Positions 1-11,126 of a stretch of 64,000 nucleotides of DNA are shown here, one piece after another. Each line of letters begins with the position of its first letter. Positions within the stretch are counted from its first letter, which is position 1. The DNA is taken from positions 61,135,888-61,199,887 of the forward strand of contig NC_052020.1 in NCBI RefSeq assembly GCF_015832195.1. The letters run 5' to 3'. A model generated the notes under the pieces. It searched no databases and was not told the origin of the DNA. It worked only from the letters and a program-made list of their open reading frames with translations. The stretch comes from Motacilla alba alba. Its lineage: Eukaryota > Chordata > Aves > Passeriformes > Motacillidae. Position numbers and translations under genes: made by a program.

Positions 1-571
1 TTGCCATCCAGGGATGTGCTTCAATAGGGATAACCTGGGAATCAATGTGGGGAGCGTTCTGTGCTCCATCAAAACTCAGGAGTTTGACCCTAAAAACTGC
101 AGCGAGGGAATTTTCTCCCTTTTATTTCAACCTCATGAGGAGAAGCCAGAACTTCTGAGCACTCTCAACCCTTTTCAAGCGCTGCCGTGATTTCAAATAA
201 CCTTTTGAACAAAACTGAAATCTCATTAGGAAATGCCATCCCAATTTGGAGCAGCAGATCCATAATTTTCTTCTGTGATCTTAAATTAAATGTTTTAGAG
301 GTGGGGACGAAGGTAACATTTATTTAAAACCTGTGCCCCATTATTATTGCTGGAATTGTTGGGAATTTTGGAAGAGTTTTTGTTTCCAATTAGTCAAGAG
401 ACTCTCCAGCTTCAGTCTCCTTATGCAAATAGAAATGGAGCAGCTCGAGATGAATTTTTAGTCTTTAGACTTGCCCTTTTTTTCTGGAAATTGCTTTTCA
501 ACGTGGAATTTTTATGTTTTCTAATCTATTTATTTTATTAACAAAGTTCTTCCTTAAGAATTCCATGGTTT

Positions 572-742
572 TTCAAGCTTTGGAAGAGGCTACTCAGGGA
601 AGGGGTGGAGTCACCACCACTGCAAAAGCTCAACCAGTTGTGGATGTGGCTCACGAGGCTGTGGTTTAGTGGTGGACGTGATGGTGCTTGATGGTTGGAT
701 TTGGTGACCTCGTGGGGCTTTCCCAACCTCAGTAATTCCAGG
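572..742 (+). mobile_element. CR1 LINE 3'-end fragment
   Basis: The stretch has the old CR1 tail order: GGAGTCACCA..., GTGGATGTGGC, TTTAGTGGTGGAC, then GGTTGGATTTGGTGACCT and CTTTCCCAACCTCAGTAATTCC. It is diverged and 5'-truncated, so it carries no reverse transcriptase coding sequence. Confidence 0.8.
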
Positions 743-1106
743 GCTCTCCACCTTTGCCGATGGATTTGAGGGTGCCTTTGACGGGTTCCTTTTGGTGAAG
801 ATTTGAGAACCTCGTTCTCCATTGCACTGAAATTTGACCTCAAATAAACCTGATGAACCAACATTTTGGTAATTATTCACACCAGACTTTGCAAAAATAG
901 GGTTAAATTTGGGGATAAAGGAATAATTAACCCCTACCCAAAGGGGTTTAAGGAATTGTTTAGGAACAGGCAGTACTGAGAATGTTCTTGAATGGCTGCA
1001 GCCAAGGCTGAGTTGCACATGGAATGTTGTATTCCTGTGTGCTTGGAGGGTGCACCTGGAATGCTGAGTCCAGGATTCCAGCACAAGAAAAACATGGAAT
1101 TGTTGG

Positions 1107-1509
1107 AGAGGAGATCACAGAGATGCTCTGAGGGCTGGAGCAGCTCTGGAGCCAGGCTGGGAGAGCTGGGAATGTTCCCCTGGAGAGAAGAACCCAGGGA
1201 GAGCTGAGGGTACCTGAAGGGGCTCCAGGAGAGCTGCAGAGGGACTGGGGACAAGGCCTGCAGGGACAGGAGCCAGGGAATGGCTCCCAGTGCCAGAGGG
1301 CAGGGATGGATGAGAGATTGGGAACTGGGAATTCCTGGCTGGGCTGGGATTGCCAGAGCAGCTGGGGCTGCCCCTGGATCCCTGGCAGTGCCCAAGGCCA
1401 GGCTGGACACTGGGGCTGGAGCAGCCTGGGACAGTGGAAGTGTCCCTGCCATGGCAGGGCTGGGATGGGTTGGGATTTAAGGTTCTTCCCACTGAAACTG
1501 TTGGTTTCC
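1107..1509 (+). mobile_element. CR1 LINE 3'-end fragment
   Basis: This is a well-preserved copy of the CR1 tail type common in this window: CTGGAGCAGCTCTGGAGCC, CCAGAGGGCAGGGATGG, CTGGATCCCTGGCAGTGCC, ACACTGGGGCTGGAGCAGCC, then GGGATTTAAGGTTCTTCCCA. The open frames of 70-240 codons here on both strands come from the stop-poor tail and recur in many copies. Confidence 0.9.
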
Positions 1510-2470
1510 AGGGATGGGAGGACAGGAGAAGGGGGAATAACTTCCCACTGCCATAGAGCCAGGATTGATGGGATATTGGGAAGGAATTCCCAGCTGTGAG
1601 AGTGGTCATTTGGAATTTGTGTGTTTTTAACCAGTACTGAGGAAAAAACATCTCTTACTTTCCTTGTTTTTCTTTGTTCCATTTCTTTCCTTCCTCAATA
1701 AAATTGTCCCTCCAGACCAAGCTCAGAAAAACCCCAGACCAGGAATCTTTTTTTTTTTTCCTGGTGGGATAAAGCCCAAATTAATTACTTTGGTATCCTC
1801 ATATTCCAAAGGCTATTGTGTTTTTATTCCTTGCGGAAGCCAATTCCTCGTTGTGGGCATCTCATTTTCTTGGAGCTGCTGCAGTGGGAGTAATTATCCG
1901 ATATCTGTATTTTAATCAAGAGAAATGTGTTCCAAAGCCCGGGATGAATTTACCTGCTGGAAGTTAAATGCCTGTAACTAAAAGCAGGGAATCTGCATTA
2001 AATTGCTGCCTTAAATTGCAGCTTTAAAAGCAAACAGCTGCGTGCACATGATCCATGGACTCCTGGATCCTGCCATTTGGATGCAAATCAGGCTGTCTAT
2101 TTATTGCCAAAGCTTTATAATTTTGTGGAAAAGAGTTAGAAGAAACAAGGAGTAAAGCTGCGAACCAGACGAAACCGCGGTAATCATCGCACTATAATAG
2201 AAATATGATTGACATTTGCATGAGATTGGCTGTGTTGTTCTGCCTAAAAATGTGAGTTTTGAAGGAGATCCAGTTGGGGAGAAGGAAATAAATCCTAAAC
2301 CTGACTTTTGCTGCAAAATTCCTAAAATCTGGGGCTTTTCAAGCTGTTTTGTCTCTGTTTTACCCTTGACTAGTTATGAGGCGTCGCGGGAAATTCCCGG
2401 CGCCGCGCTGTCATTGAGTCGCCTAAAGCCTGCCTTAAACTTGCTTTTCCCTGCCTGGTTTCCCCCCCAG

Positions 2471-2667
2471 ATTTGGATGATCCCATAGTCACGGTCCACC
2501 AGAGCATCGGGGAAGCCAAGGAGCAGTTTTATTATGAGAAGACCGTGTTCCTCAGGTGCGTGGCCAACTCCAACCCGCCCGTGCGCTACAGCTGGCGCCG
2601 CGGCCAGGAGGTGCTGCTGCAGGGCTCCGACAAGGGAGTGGAGATCTACGAGCCCTTCTTTACCCAG
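2471..2667 (+). CDS. MDGA2: MDGA2 exon, first half of Ig domain 2
   Basis: This exon of 197 nt starts after CCCCCCAG with two bases that finish a split codon, then reads LDDPIVTVHQS..., and ends at ...YEPFFTQ before GTGGGC. Entry is phase 1 and exit phase 0. It encodes 65 full codons with the Ig B-strand cysteine (VFLRC, about residue 29) and the core tryptophan (RYSWRR). Ig2 with Ig1 forms the neuroligin-binding face in MDGA proteins. The partner cysteine is in the next exon at 6791, so the Ig2 domain is split across two exons by a phase 0 intron. A shadow reading frame runs on past the donor to 2832; it is intron read-through, not an alternative end. Confidence 0.95.
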
Positions 2668-3014
2668 GTGGGCCTAAAAACAGGATTTTTTTTTTCCATC
2701 TTGAGGCTTCGTAATGGAATCTGCCCGCTGGGTTTGTGGGGCGGGGATTGGGGATGGCCTCCAGACGATGATGCCCCACCCCAAGCGCTCCTGGGTGTTG
2801 TTAATCGATTTGCTGGCATGAAATACATTTAGGTTTTGTGGAAATATGAATTATTAAATGATGGGGGAGTGATATCTACAGGAGGCCTTTTAAAGTGATT
2901 TTTTTTGGATCCTGCAAGCCCAAACTTCTGATTCCCATTTCCTCATCGTTCCTGATCAAACTCAGTGATTCTGCACTCAGCCTAAATTGCGGCCTTAAAA
3001 ATCTTTTCATGCAG

Positions 3015-3213
3015 GTTAAATTGTAGGAAAAATTTCTTTATGGAAGAGCTACAGCTGCCCATAAGAGGGGTGGAATCTCCATCCCTGGAAGCGTTCAAAA
3101 ACCAAGTGTGGATGTGGCACTTGAGGACATGGATTCATGGAGAACATGGTGGTGGTTGATGGTTGGAGTTAATGATCTTGGAGGGCTTTTCCAACCTTAA
3201 AATTCCATGATTC
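3015..3213 (+). mobile_element. CR1 LINE 3'-end fragment
   Basis: The landmarks are AATTTCTTTATGG, GGAATCTCCATCCCTGGAAG, GTGGATGTGGCACTTGAGGA, GATCTTGGAGGGCTTTTCC and the terminal AATTCCATGATTCC. It is a 5'-truncated, diverged copy. Confidence 0.88.
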
Positions 3214-4504
3214 CTGACTCCATGGGAGCTCCCCGTGTTGGTTTTTATACTCCTTTTTCTCCTGCCTCTTTTATCTTTAAATATAAGGTTTCATTTCACA
3301 ATTCCCCCACTTAAAAATGAGGTGTCAAAAAAAGGAAATAAAACCTTTTCCAAAGTGTTCCTGCTCCCATTCCCAGCCCCGAAGGAATCCTGGCTCTGTC
3401 AGATAAGCTGAGATTAATTTATCATGTACACATTTACACCGAGGCAGGATGAAAAAAGGTGGCAAATCCCATTGTCTGTGGCCAAAAGTGTGGGATGGTG
3501 TTTGAAGAAAAAAAACAATAAAAAAGAAAGGAGAAAAAAAATGGGAAAAATTGGTTTGGGAAATCTGAAGGAATAACAAGGAAAGGCAGAGGTGAAAACT
3601 GCCTGGTAATTTGGTGTTCAGAGCAGAAAGCAACTGCGACTTTCATAAATAATTTTCAGTTAATGATTTGAGAGCACCTTCATTTGTGGCTTTTTATTGT
3701 ACTTGACAGCTTTATATTGCTCCAACAGCTCCGCGTTTTCTGGAGAAATGTGGAGCCCGGAACCTTGCAGAGATGGGAATTAAATCACAGAGCCAAGTTA
3801 TTGGTGTCCTAAATGTAATGAGATTATTTTTAATTTAACATGAGCGGACCCAGTTCGGCAAATCTGGGGCTTTGCTTGGACTCGAGTGTAAACTGGAGTT
3901 TTGAAATGTATTAATTAAAAAGGGAAAGTGTTTTTTTTTTTTATATATATTTTATATTTCATTATGGAAATGCTGAGGATTGCCTTCCCTAAAATCTACG
4001 GATTCATCCACTAAAATGTGTCGCATGAAATTATATTCTTTTTTTTAGGTTATTGAGATCACCCTTCCTAAAATCTCGGCATGGGTTTAATTAATGAATA
4101 AATCAGATTGTCCTGGTGATATTCCAGTCTTATCCATAACCTTTCTCCAGTTATTGGAGGGCAGCTGGAATTAGCATGGCCTGGATCCGTGCAGGCAGGA
4201 TCTGCTCTGTGTTTATGAGAGGAAAAGATGTAATTAAAGGTTCAAGAGTCATCAACATCTTCTGCTTAATTAGTTCATTTCATGGTAGGGATGCAAACAG
4301 GGAGAGCTGATGGCAAGCGGGACAGAGGGGATTTGGCTTCAGAGGATCCAGACTTGGGAATTTTGAGAGGGAATTTTTTTCTTGAGGGTTCTGAAGGTGG
4401 ATTTTAATCTGGAAGTGAAATGGAATGGAAAGGGAAACGAAATTTCTTGGGGTTTTTACCCCCAAAAAGAGTTTTCATTATGATGCTTTTATTATTCTGG
4501 TGAA

Positions 4505-5005
4505 CACAGAATCCTGGAATGCTTTGGCTGGGAAGGGACCATAAAGCTCATCCCATTCCAACCCAGGAATCCCAGGCTGCTCCAGCCCCATCCAGCCTGG
4601 CCTGGGGCACTGCCAGGGATCCGGGGCAGCCCCAGCTGCTCTGGGAATCCCAGCCCAGCCAGGAATTCCCAATCTCCCATCCATCCCTACCCTCTGGCAG
4701 TGGCAGCCATTCCCTGGCTCCTGTCCCTGCAGGCCTTGTCCCCAGTCCCTCTGCAGCTCTCCTGGAGCCCCTTCAGGCCCTGCCAGGGGCTCTGAGCTCT
4801 GCCTGGAGCCTTCTCCTCTCCAGGGCAACATTCCCAGCTCTCCCAGCCTGGCTCCAGAGGGGCTCCAGCCCTTGGAGCAGCTGTGTTGATTCCTCTGGAT
4901 CTCTCCAGCAGCTCCACATCCTGCTCTGTCCCCAGAGCTAGGGCAGCTCTGCAGGTGGGGTCTCACCTGAGCAGGGCAGAGAGGTAGAATCTCCCCCCTT
5001 TCCCT
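4505..5005 (-). mobile_element. CR1 LINE 3'-end fragment
   Basis: Read on + it begins at the CR1 3' end (AATCCTGGAATGCTTTGGC) and runs backwards through CCAGCCAGGAATTCCCAATC, GTCCCCAGTCCCTCTGCAGC, TTCTCCTCTCCAGGGCAACA and on to GGTGGGGTCTCACCTGAGCA, which lies deeper in the CR1 tail. About 0.5 kb of one element is kept. Confidence 0.9.
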
Positions 5006-5333
5006 TTTTGCCCATACTCTGGGATGGTCCCAAAATCCCATCAGCAATTAAATCACGGGAGACACTTGGAGAACTGGGCAAATCCAAACAAATCCCTCAA
5101 ATATGATCAGATTTTTCCAGTCACTCAGGAAACATCAGCCACTTGTTCCAGCACCCAGAGCAAACCTGCCCATCCTCATCCACAAAAAATGTTGGAAAAA
5201 TGAACTTCCCAAATCCCAAATCTCAATAGAGATTTTTTCCCTGGGAGTTCTTATCCTCCTCGTCACTCATTGGAATTGCTCAGCCTGAGCACGAGATTAA
5301 ATTTGCTGTATTTACGATAATTATGCAATTAGA

Positions 5334-5352
5334 GATAATTAGACTAATTATC
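5334..5352. repeat. perfect inverted repeat with TAATTA cores
   Basis: The sequence is GATAATTA-GAC-TAATTATC: 8-bp arms around a 3-bp spacer. Another GATAATTAT lies 15-20 bp upstream, and TATATGCATTT lies about 20 bp downstream. The TAAT cores are the kind of site bound by homeodomain proteins, but any function here is inferred. Confidence 0.6.
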
Positions 5353-5547
5353 CCGACCAATGAGGAAAATATATGCATTTTTTATAAATCTCTGAGAGCT
5401 GGGGACAGGATCCAGAATTCCATTGGGGGTTCAGCCCAAGTTCAACCTGGAGCTAAGGAGGGAATGCTGGGGTGAAGCTGCTCCGAGCTTCCAGAACTCA
5501 GTGCCTTTGGAGCCTGGATCAGGCCATTCCCTATTCCAGAAAAACCT

Positions 5548-6172
5548 CCTAAAGCAGAACGGTGATCCTGAGGAGCAACCCTTCCAAGGCTTCATTTTAA
5601 TCCCATCATTTCCATGAGGTTGGTTCTACAAAGAAACAGTCTAGATCCCAGTATTCCCAAAATCTCTCCAAGATTTCAAGGACTGTTTATTTTCTTTCCT
5701 GCTCAGCTGTATCTTTTTGATGGATTTATTTTTTCCCAGTTCTGTACATTCATTTTCTCAAATTTTCCTATTTTTCCTAGACATTCCTGGGCAGTTTATC
5801 CACGTCTATGTCTTCCTAAGGCTGTGCCTTCCCAGGCCCTTCCCAGAGAAAGCTCCTAAAGCACGAATTTGATCTTTAGGAGCAGCTTTTCCCAGGCTTG
5901 GCCTTACAATGGTCTTAATTTTAATCCCATCATATCCATGAGATTGGTTCTACACAGAAACAACTGAAATCCCAATATTCCCAAAGTCTCTCCAAGACTT
6001 CAAGGGCTGATTCTTTTCTCCCCTGCTCAGCTGTATTTTTTTATATGGATTTATTTTTTTTGCCAGGTTTGTCCATTCATCTTCTCAAACTTCCATATTT
6101 TTCCTAGACATTCCTGAGCAGTTCACCCACTGATATTATTAAAAATAGTTCCATGTCTTCCTAAGGCTGTGC
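5548..6172 (+). repeat. imperfect tandem duplication, two units of ~330 bp
   Basis: Unit 1 is about 5548-5832 and unit 2 about 5853-6172. Both carry, in order, TTTTAATCCCATCAT, TCCATGAGRTTGGTTCTACA, CTCTCCAAGAYTTCAAGG, CTGCTCAGCTGTAT, TTTTTCCTAGACATTCCTG and TCTTCCTAAGGCTGTGCC. The offset is about 324-347 bp. The copies are clearly diverged, so the event is not recent. Confidence 0.85.
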
Positions 6173-6457
6173 CAGTATTAAAGTTGTTGGATTTATCTGG
6201 ACACCGGATAATAAACATTTCCAACATTTTTCTTTTGGAACTTCGCAGGGGGAATCTCAGATTTCCCATTTCCCAGTTTTCTGCTGTCCGTGTTTGAAGG
6301 AATTTGACATTCCATGTCCCGTTCATCTCCCTGCTCCATCCCTGCTCCCTGGCTAAAAATAGAACCCATCAGCTCCTCATTTTTAAAGGAAAACAGGAGG
6401 AATTTTGTACCTGGGGATTTTTTTCTTCATGGAAATTGCACCTTATAATAAATTATC

Positions 6458-6745
6458 CTGAACAATTTGCGACATGAAGGACTCCATCAAACCAATTTCT
6501 CTCTGGCTTTCCAGTGTTGATATTCCCTGTATCATTTGGAAATCCTTTGGGGGAGGATCTCGAAGCCTTTAGGTAGAACCCCTGGAAAAGTTTGCATTTT
6601 GTGGAATTTCTTGTGAATTTACTCCTTTCTTTTAGAGTCATCCCAATCCTTCTGGATCAGTCGGGTCGTGTCTTTCTTGTGGATGTAACATCAGGGGTCA
6701 ATCCCAAGAAACTTGGAGGAGGATGGAAATCCCAGATCTGTATCC
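6458..6745 (+). repeat. dispersed duplicated block, copy A
   Basis: The block shares, in the same order and orientation, GGTAGAAYYCCTGGAAAAG, TTTTGTGGAATTTSTTGTGA, GGATCAGTC, CAGGGGTCAATCCCA and AAATCCCAGAT with copy B at about 7634-7947. The offset is about 1.2 kb. Copy A ends about 45 bp upstream of the second Ig2 exon. Confidence 0.8.
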
Positions 6746-6790
6746 ATTTTTTCCTCTGTCCCTTCCTGATGTTCTCTCCTCCTTTTCCAG

Positions 6791-6923
6791 GGAGAAACCA
6801 AGATCCTGAAGCTGAAGAATCTGCGACCTCAGGACTACGCCAACTACAGCTGCATCGCCTCGGTGCGGAATGTCTGCAGCATCCCGGATAAAATGGTGTC
6901 CTTCCGCCTCTCCAACAAAACTG
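6791..6923 (+). CDS. MDGA2: MDGA2 exon, second half of Ig domain 2
   Basis: This exon of 133 nt starts in phase 0 after CTCCTTTTCCAG (GETKILKLKNLRPQDYAN...) and ends in phase 1 at ...RLSNKT plus one base before GTGAGC. It supplies the F-strand of Ig2: DYANYSC with the second disulphide cysteine, then the VRNVCSIPDK segment with an extra cysteine that MDGA1 also has. Two N-glycosylation sequons are visible (NYS and NKT). Exon lengths 197 and 133 add to 330, so the Ig2 pair together keeps frame although neither exon alone does. A duplicated block flanks it on both sides. Confidence 0.95.
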
Positions 6924-6983
6924 GTGAGCTCCAGCAGCACCTCCTGCACTCAGCTCCGGAATCTGGGGCTCTTTCAGCGAGTC

Positions 6984-7531
6984 CGGGAATGGTTTGGGTG
7001 GGAAGAGCCTTGAAGTCCATCTCATTCCGGCCACTGCCATGGGCAGGGATGGCTTCCATTATCCCAGGGTGATCCAAGCTCCAAAGTCCAACCTGGCCTT
7101 GGGCACTGCCAGGGATCCAGGGGCAGCCCCAGCTGCTCTGGCAATCCCAGCCCAGCCCCTCACCTCCCTCCCAGCCAGGAATTCCTTCCCAATATCCCAT
7201 CTAAATCTCCCCTCTTCCAGCTTAAAGCCATTCTCCCTTGTCCTGGTCACTCCAGCCAGGAATTCCTTTCCAATATCCTACCCAAATCCCCCCTTTTCCA
7301 GCTAAAAGCCATTCCCTGTGTCCCGTCCCTCCATGTCTTGTCCCCAGTCCCTTTCCAGCTCTTCTGGAGTCCCTTTAGGGCCTGGAAGGGCTCTGAGCTC
7401 TCCCTGGAGCCTTCCCTTTTCCAGGGGAACATTCCCAGCTCTCCCAGCCTGGCCCCAGAGCAGAGGGGCTCCATGGAGCAGCTCCATGACCTCTGGAATC
7501 CCTCCAGTAGTTCCTTGTCTTCTCTGTGCTG
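6984..7531 (-). mobile_element. CR1 LINE 3'-end fragment
   Basis: Read on +, it starts with GGGAATGGTTTGGGTGGGAA, then GGGCACTGCCAGGGATCCAG, GTCCCCAGTCCC, TTTCCAGGGGAACATTCCCA and CTCCATGACCTCTGGAATCC. A short internal duplication repeats the CCAGGAATTCCTTYCCAATA segment near 7177 and 7256. It begins about 60 bp after the Ig2 exon donor. Confidence 0.9.
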
Positions 7532-7633
7532 TTGAAACTTTGGAATTGTTTATTCCACAAAATATTTCATGGGAAAAACCCAACCTGTCTCCACTCCGGC
7601 ATTGATCTCGGGGATTGATTTGACCTTTCCTTA

Positions 7634-7947
7634 CATCGACCTGAACATCAATTCCTTCATTGATTCCAACCAAAATGTTTCCTTTCAGATTTAATTGTTC
7701 CAAATGGAAATATCCGAGGGGTTGTGTTGAAATCCTTTTGCGGGAAGGTCTCCAAGCGTTTAGGTAGAATTCCTGGAAAAGTTGTTTCTGTTTTGTGGAA
7801 TTTGTTGTGAATTCATTCTGGTTTTTGGGCTCATCCCTCATGGATCAGTCAGTCGTGTCTCTCCTTCCCGTCGTGGCTGTAACACCAGGGGTCAATCCCA
7901 GGAAATGCACCTGGGAATGCTGGGGAGGGATGCAAATCCCAGATTTT
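7634..7947 (+). repeat. dispersed duplicated block, copy B
   Basis: This is the second copy of the block at 6458-6745 (see that entry for shared words). It continues to an AG-ending pyrimidine-rich stretch near 7945-7974 that sits where the exon acceptor would be in copy A, followed by sequence with only weak resemblance to the exon. Confidence 0.75.
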
Positions 7948-9326
7948 ACCTCTCCTAAAGTCTCTGTGTCCAGGATAAACACAGGATGTGTCTGAAATGG
8001 TTTCCAAACCTCCCACCAAATCCAGACTGGGCTTGGATTTCTGACTAATCAGGAATTTCAGGGGAATATGCTTTGGACAACAATTCCACAGGAAGTGTTG
8101 GAACATTTGGAGACTTCAGGTTGGATTAGGATGGGTTAGCCTTAATAATCTGTGTCTGAAATCAGAGAGAAAATGCACACAAAATTAAAATGCTGAGCGT
8201 GGCTGGGATCAACAAGGAATTTTATTTGCTCTCCCGTATTTCCCGTCATTCCCATCCTCAGAGCTTTATTCCAAGGAGTTGCCTCCAGCTTTTTTTGGAA
8301 TTGCTGATTGGACAGCAGACCTGTGGTTTCCCACTGCTGTCCACAACCCCTGAAAGCAGCTCCACCAGGAATTATGGTCTGCTCAGAAGATATCTGGGAA
8401 AATGACTTGGAAGGCCTTAATTTACACTCCCATTAATTTTTCCAGGGAAAAAAAAAAAATCCGGAAGTGAGGTTTGTCCCTCATGAGCAGCTCTGGTTTC
8501 ATGGCAGGAGAAACCTTTCCATGGGAGGTTGGGAGTTGGGAGCAACTCCTGACCCTCACCCACCTTCATCCATGGCAAGAGAGCGTGGGAATTGATCCCA
8601 CTCCCTTGGGATTGGGATTTTTTTTCCTTGGAATAGCTTTGCTGTTGGAGCCAGCACATTCTCGGTTCGTGTTGAGCCTCATCTTCAAAAAAATTGATGT
8701 TCCAGCCCTTGGGGAGCAGCAAACTCTCATTTCCTGAGCCCAGGATGGGTGATCCTGGAGCAATTTTGCCAAAAGAAGGAATTATTCCCACCTTACACGT
8801 GCCATGGTTATTTGGGGAGAAAATTGTCTTTTCTGGAGTAATTTCCCAAATATACAAGCCTGGAAAATAACAAGGATTCCCTATTTTCCATGAGGAATTC
8901 GATCACAAGCGTCAAGCGTGGGATTAGATGTGAAAAGGGATTAATGCAGGAGCTCATTAAGGACAGGGACTGAGGTGGGGGGAGCCCCAAACCGAAAACT
9001 TTGCTCATTTAATAAAACTTCACCACACAGTTCTTCACTTGAACTTCACCTGGTGTAACTCGGGAGAAATTAGAGGAATTGCAAATCCAGAGGAATCCAG
9101 GATAAATCCAAAGTAATGAAAATCAGAGCCTGAAGCTGAAGCTGTTTCAGTCCTGTCCTGTCCATCGGTTTAATTGGAAGCGGGAGGGATGGGATGGAGA
9201 GCCAGGAATATCTGAGAGGTGCAAAGATGTCCCAGATTTATTGTCACTGCTGTGGTTCTGAGTGTGTTTAATGCAGCTGCAGTTTGTGGCATCAGAATGG
9301 GGGGATTTGGCTCTTCTGCGTTTGAT

Positions 9327-9850
9327 GGAATCATGGAATGGTTTGGAGTGGATCTCAAACCCCACCCTGTGCCACCCCTGCCATGGCAGGGACACCTCCC
9401 AGTGTCCCAGGGTGTCCCAGTGTCCAGCCTGGCCTTGGGCACTGCCAGGGATCCAGGGGCAGCCCCAGCTGCTCTGGCAATTCCAGCCCAGCCAGGAATT
9501 CCCGATTCCCAATTTCCCACCCATCCCTGCCCTCTGGCACTGGCAGCCATTCCCTGGCTCCTGTCCCTCCAGGCCTTGTCCCCAGTCCCTCTCCAGCTCT
9601 CCTGGAGCCCCTTCAGGCCCTGCCAGGGGCTCTGAGCTCTGCCTGGAGCCTTCTCCTCTCCAGGGGAGCATTCCCAGCTCTCCCAGCCTGGCTCCAGAGG
9701 GGCTCCAGCTGTTGGAGCAGCTCTGTGGCCTTCTCTGGATCACTCCAGGAAATCCACAACATTCTTGTGCTGAGAATTCCAGAGCTGGAATTTCCCAGGT
9801 GGAGTCTCCCAAGGACAGGACAGAGGGGGACAATCTCCTCTCTCCAGCTG
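9327..9850 (-). mobile_element. CR1 LINE 3'-end fragment
   Basis: On + it opens with GGAATCATGGAATGGTTTGG and runs through the ACACCTCCCAGTGTCCCAGG subtype, CTGCCCTCTGGCACTGGCAG, GTCCCCAGTCCCTCTCCAGC and on to GGTGGAGTCTCCCAAGGACA. It belongs to the subtype that lacks the CTGGAGCAGCC segment. Long open frames on both strands (up to 272 codons) are shadows of the repeat. Confidence 0.92.
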
Positions 9851-10170
9851 TTCCATGAGACCCTGGACCCTCGGCCCCCTCCTCCAACGCTGTGACCTCA
9901 CTTTCCTGACAAAAACATTTCTTTGTTCCAGCACAGACCAGTTTAAAACGCAAAACCAGCCCCAAAACCCAAAGTGGCTGCTGGAAATGGGGCAGCTGAG
10001 GTCACCCCAGAGGTGTCACCGTGCACAGGCCAGAGCCCAAGGTGACAATTAAGAACAATAATTTGAAGCAGAAGGTAGAGGGGCTTGTTGAGGCTGATTT
10101 TGTGCCTGAAGGCAGCGATTAATCTGCAAATTTCCTATCTCAACAGATAAGAAATTGGAAGGGAAGCAGC

Positions 10171-10243
10171 CCCATGGCAGGGGTGGGATGGGATGGGGTT
10201 TAAGGCCCTGTCCATCCCAAAGTATTCCATGATTTTGGGATTC
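10171..10243 (+). mobile_element. CR1 LINE terminal fragment
   Basis: Only the last ~70 bp is kept: CCATGGCAGGGGTGGGATGG, GGTTTAAGGCCCTGTCC and ATTCCATGATTTTGGGATTC. Confidence 0.8.
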
Positions 10244-11126
10244 TCTCCCCATCTCTCTGCCTTCACCTGCACCATGCTTTGCTCAGGTTTCTGTGAGCAG
10301 CCACAAATTCCTCCTCGAGCAGAAATCCCTGGATCTGTTGTTCCAAGCCCAGCTCAGCTGAGTGTCACAGAGGAATTACTGACAGCTGGTGGTGTCACCA
10401 GTTTTCATGGGAGGCACTAAAAAAAGGGAATTTTAGCCCCAGCTCCTGCTGAATGGCACATGGAACACTCCGAGCTAAGAATAACCTGAATGGAGCTTTT
10501 CAAGAGCGTTCATTGTTTCAGAATGCCAGAGAAAAAGCAGGATATTTACCCAGAAAACCACGGGAATTCTGGGCTCCTCAGAATAGCTCCTGTAATATGA
10601 TTGAGGAAAGGCAAATCAGGCTTTTATCTCGCTCCACAAAGCAGCTTGGGTGGCACTGATTCATTTGGAAATGATATTACTTTGTCTATTAGCAGGCAGT
10701 TTAGTGCAGGTGATCATTATTCCATAAATTAAAGCTGAGTTTTGGCAGCTTCCAGGAGAAAATAAACCAGCCCAGGAACTTTTCCCGAGCAGGATGAGCC
10801 TTTCAATCCGTGATTTTTCAGCTGCCTGCCACAGCTCATTGAAATCACAGCTGAAGCTGCTGCTCTGTCTGGGGCATGTGGTGGGAGACAAATTAAAAAA
10901 GGCTTAATTCACTTTTAATCCCTCGATTAGGCTGAAGCCTGTCATGATAAACTTGCTTTGTTTCCCGTCAGTCAGACAATGCTCTGCAAAGGGAATTATG
11001 GAAGGTGGAAAAGATATTTCTCTTCACATTTCCTGGCATTCCTGGGGGGAGGTGACTGGGATCTGCATGAAAGGGGCTGGAAATCCTGAGGGTGCTCCGA
11101 GCTGAGCACCGCAGGCGGATGATTTT

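Larger units (their letters stand above)
1..2470 (+). other. MDGA2: intron upstream of Ig2 exon (3' part)
   Basis: This is the 3' part of a phase 1 intron. It ends in a strong pyrimidine tract (TTTCCCCCCCAG). Apart from CR1 fragments at about 572-742 and 1107-1509, the sequence looks unique: 1-571, 743-1106 and 1510-2470. A short CpG-rich patch at about 2378-2430 contains the palindromic motif GGGAAATTCCC. I see no coding potential conserved with any family I recognise. Confidence 0.85.
2668..6790 (+). other. MDGA2: intron within Ig2 (phase 0)
   Basis: This is a 4,123-bp intron with donor GTGGGC and acceptor CTCCTTTTCCAG. It holds CR1 fragments (about 3015-3213 and 4505-5005), a ~330-bp tandem duplication (about 5548-6172) and copy A of a block repeated downstream of the next exon (6458-6745). 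The unique-looking stretches are 2668-3014, 3214-4504, 5006-5547 and 6173-6457. The region around 5290-5400 is rich in TAATTA motifs. Confidence 0.9.

Noticed and set aside
960..1682. 240-codon minus-strand frame and many similar frames (for example 9147-9965, 24450-25160, 56103-57032)
   Set aside because: They lie over CR1 tails, recur at each copy on both strands in overlapping frames, and have proline/tryptophan-rich low-complexity composition. They are stop-poor repeat sequence, not genes.
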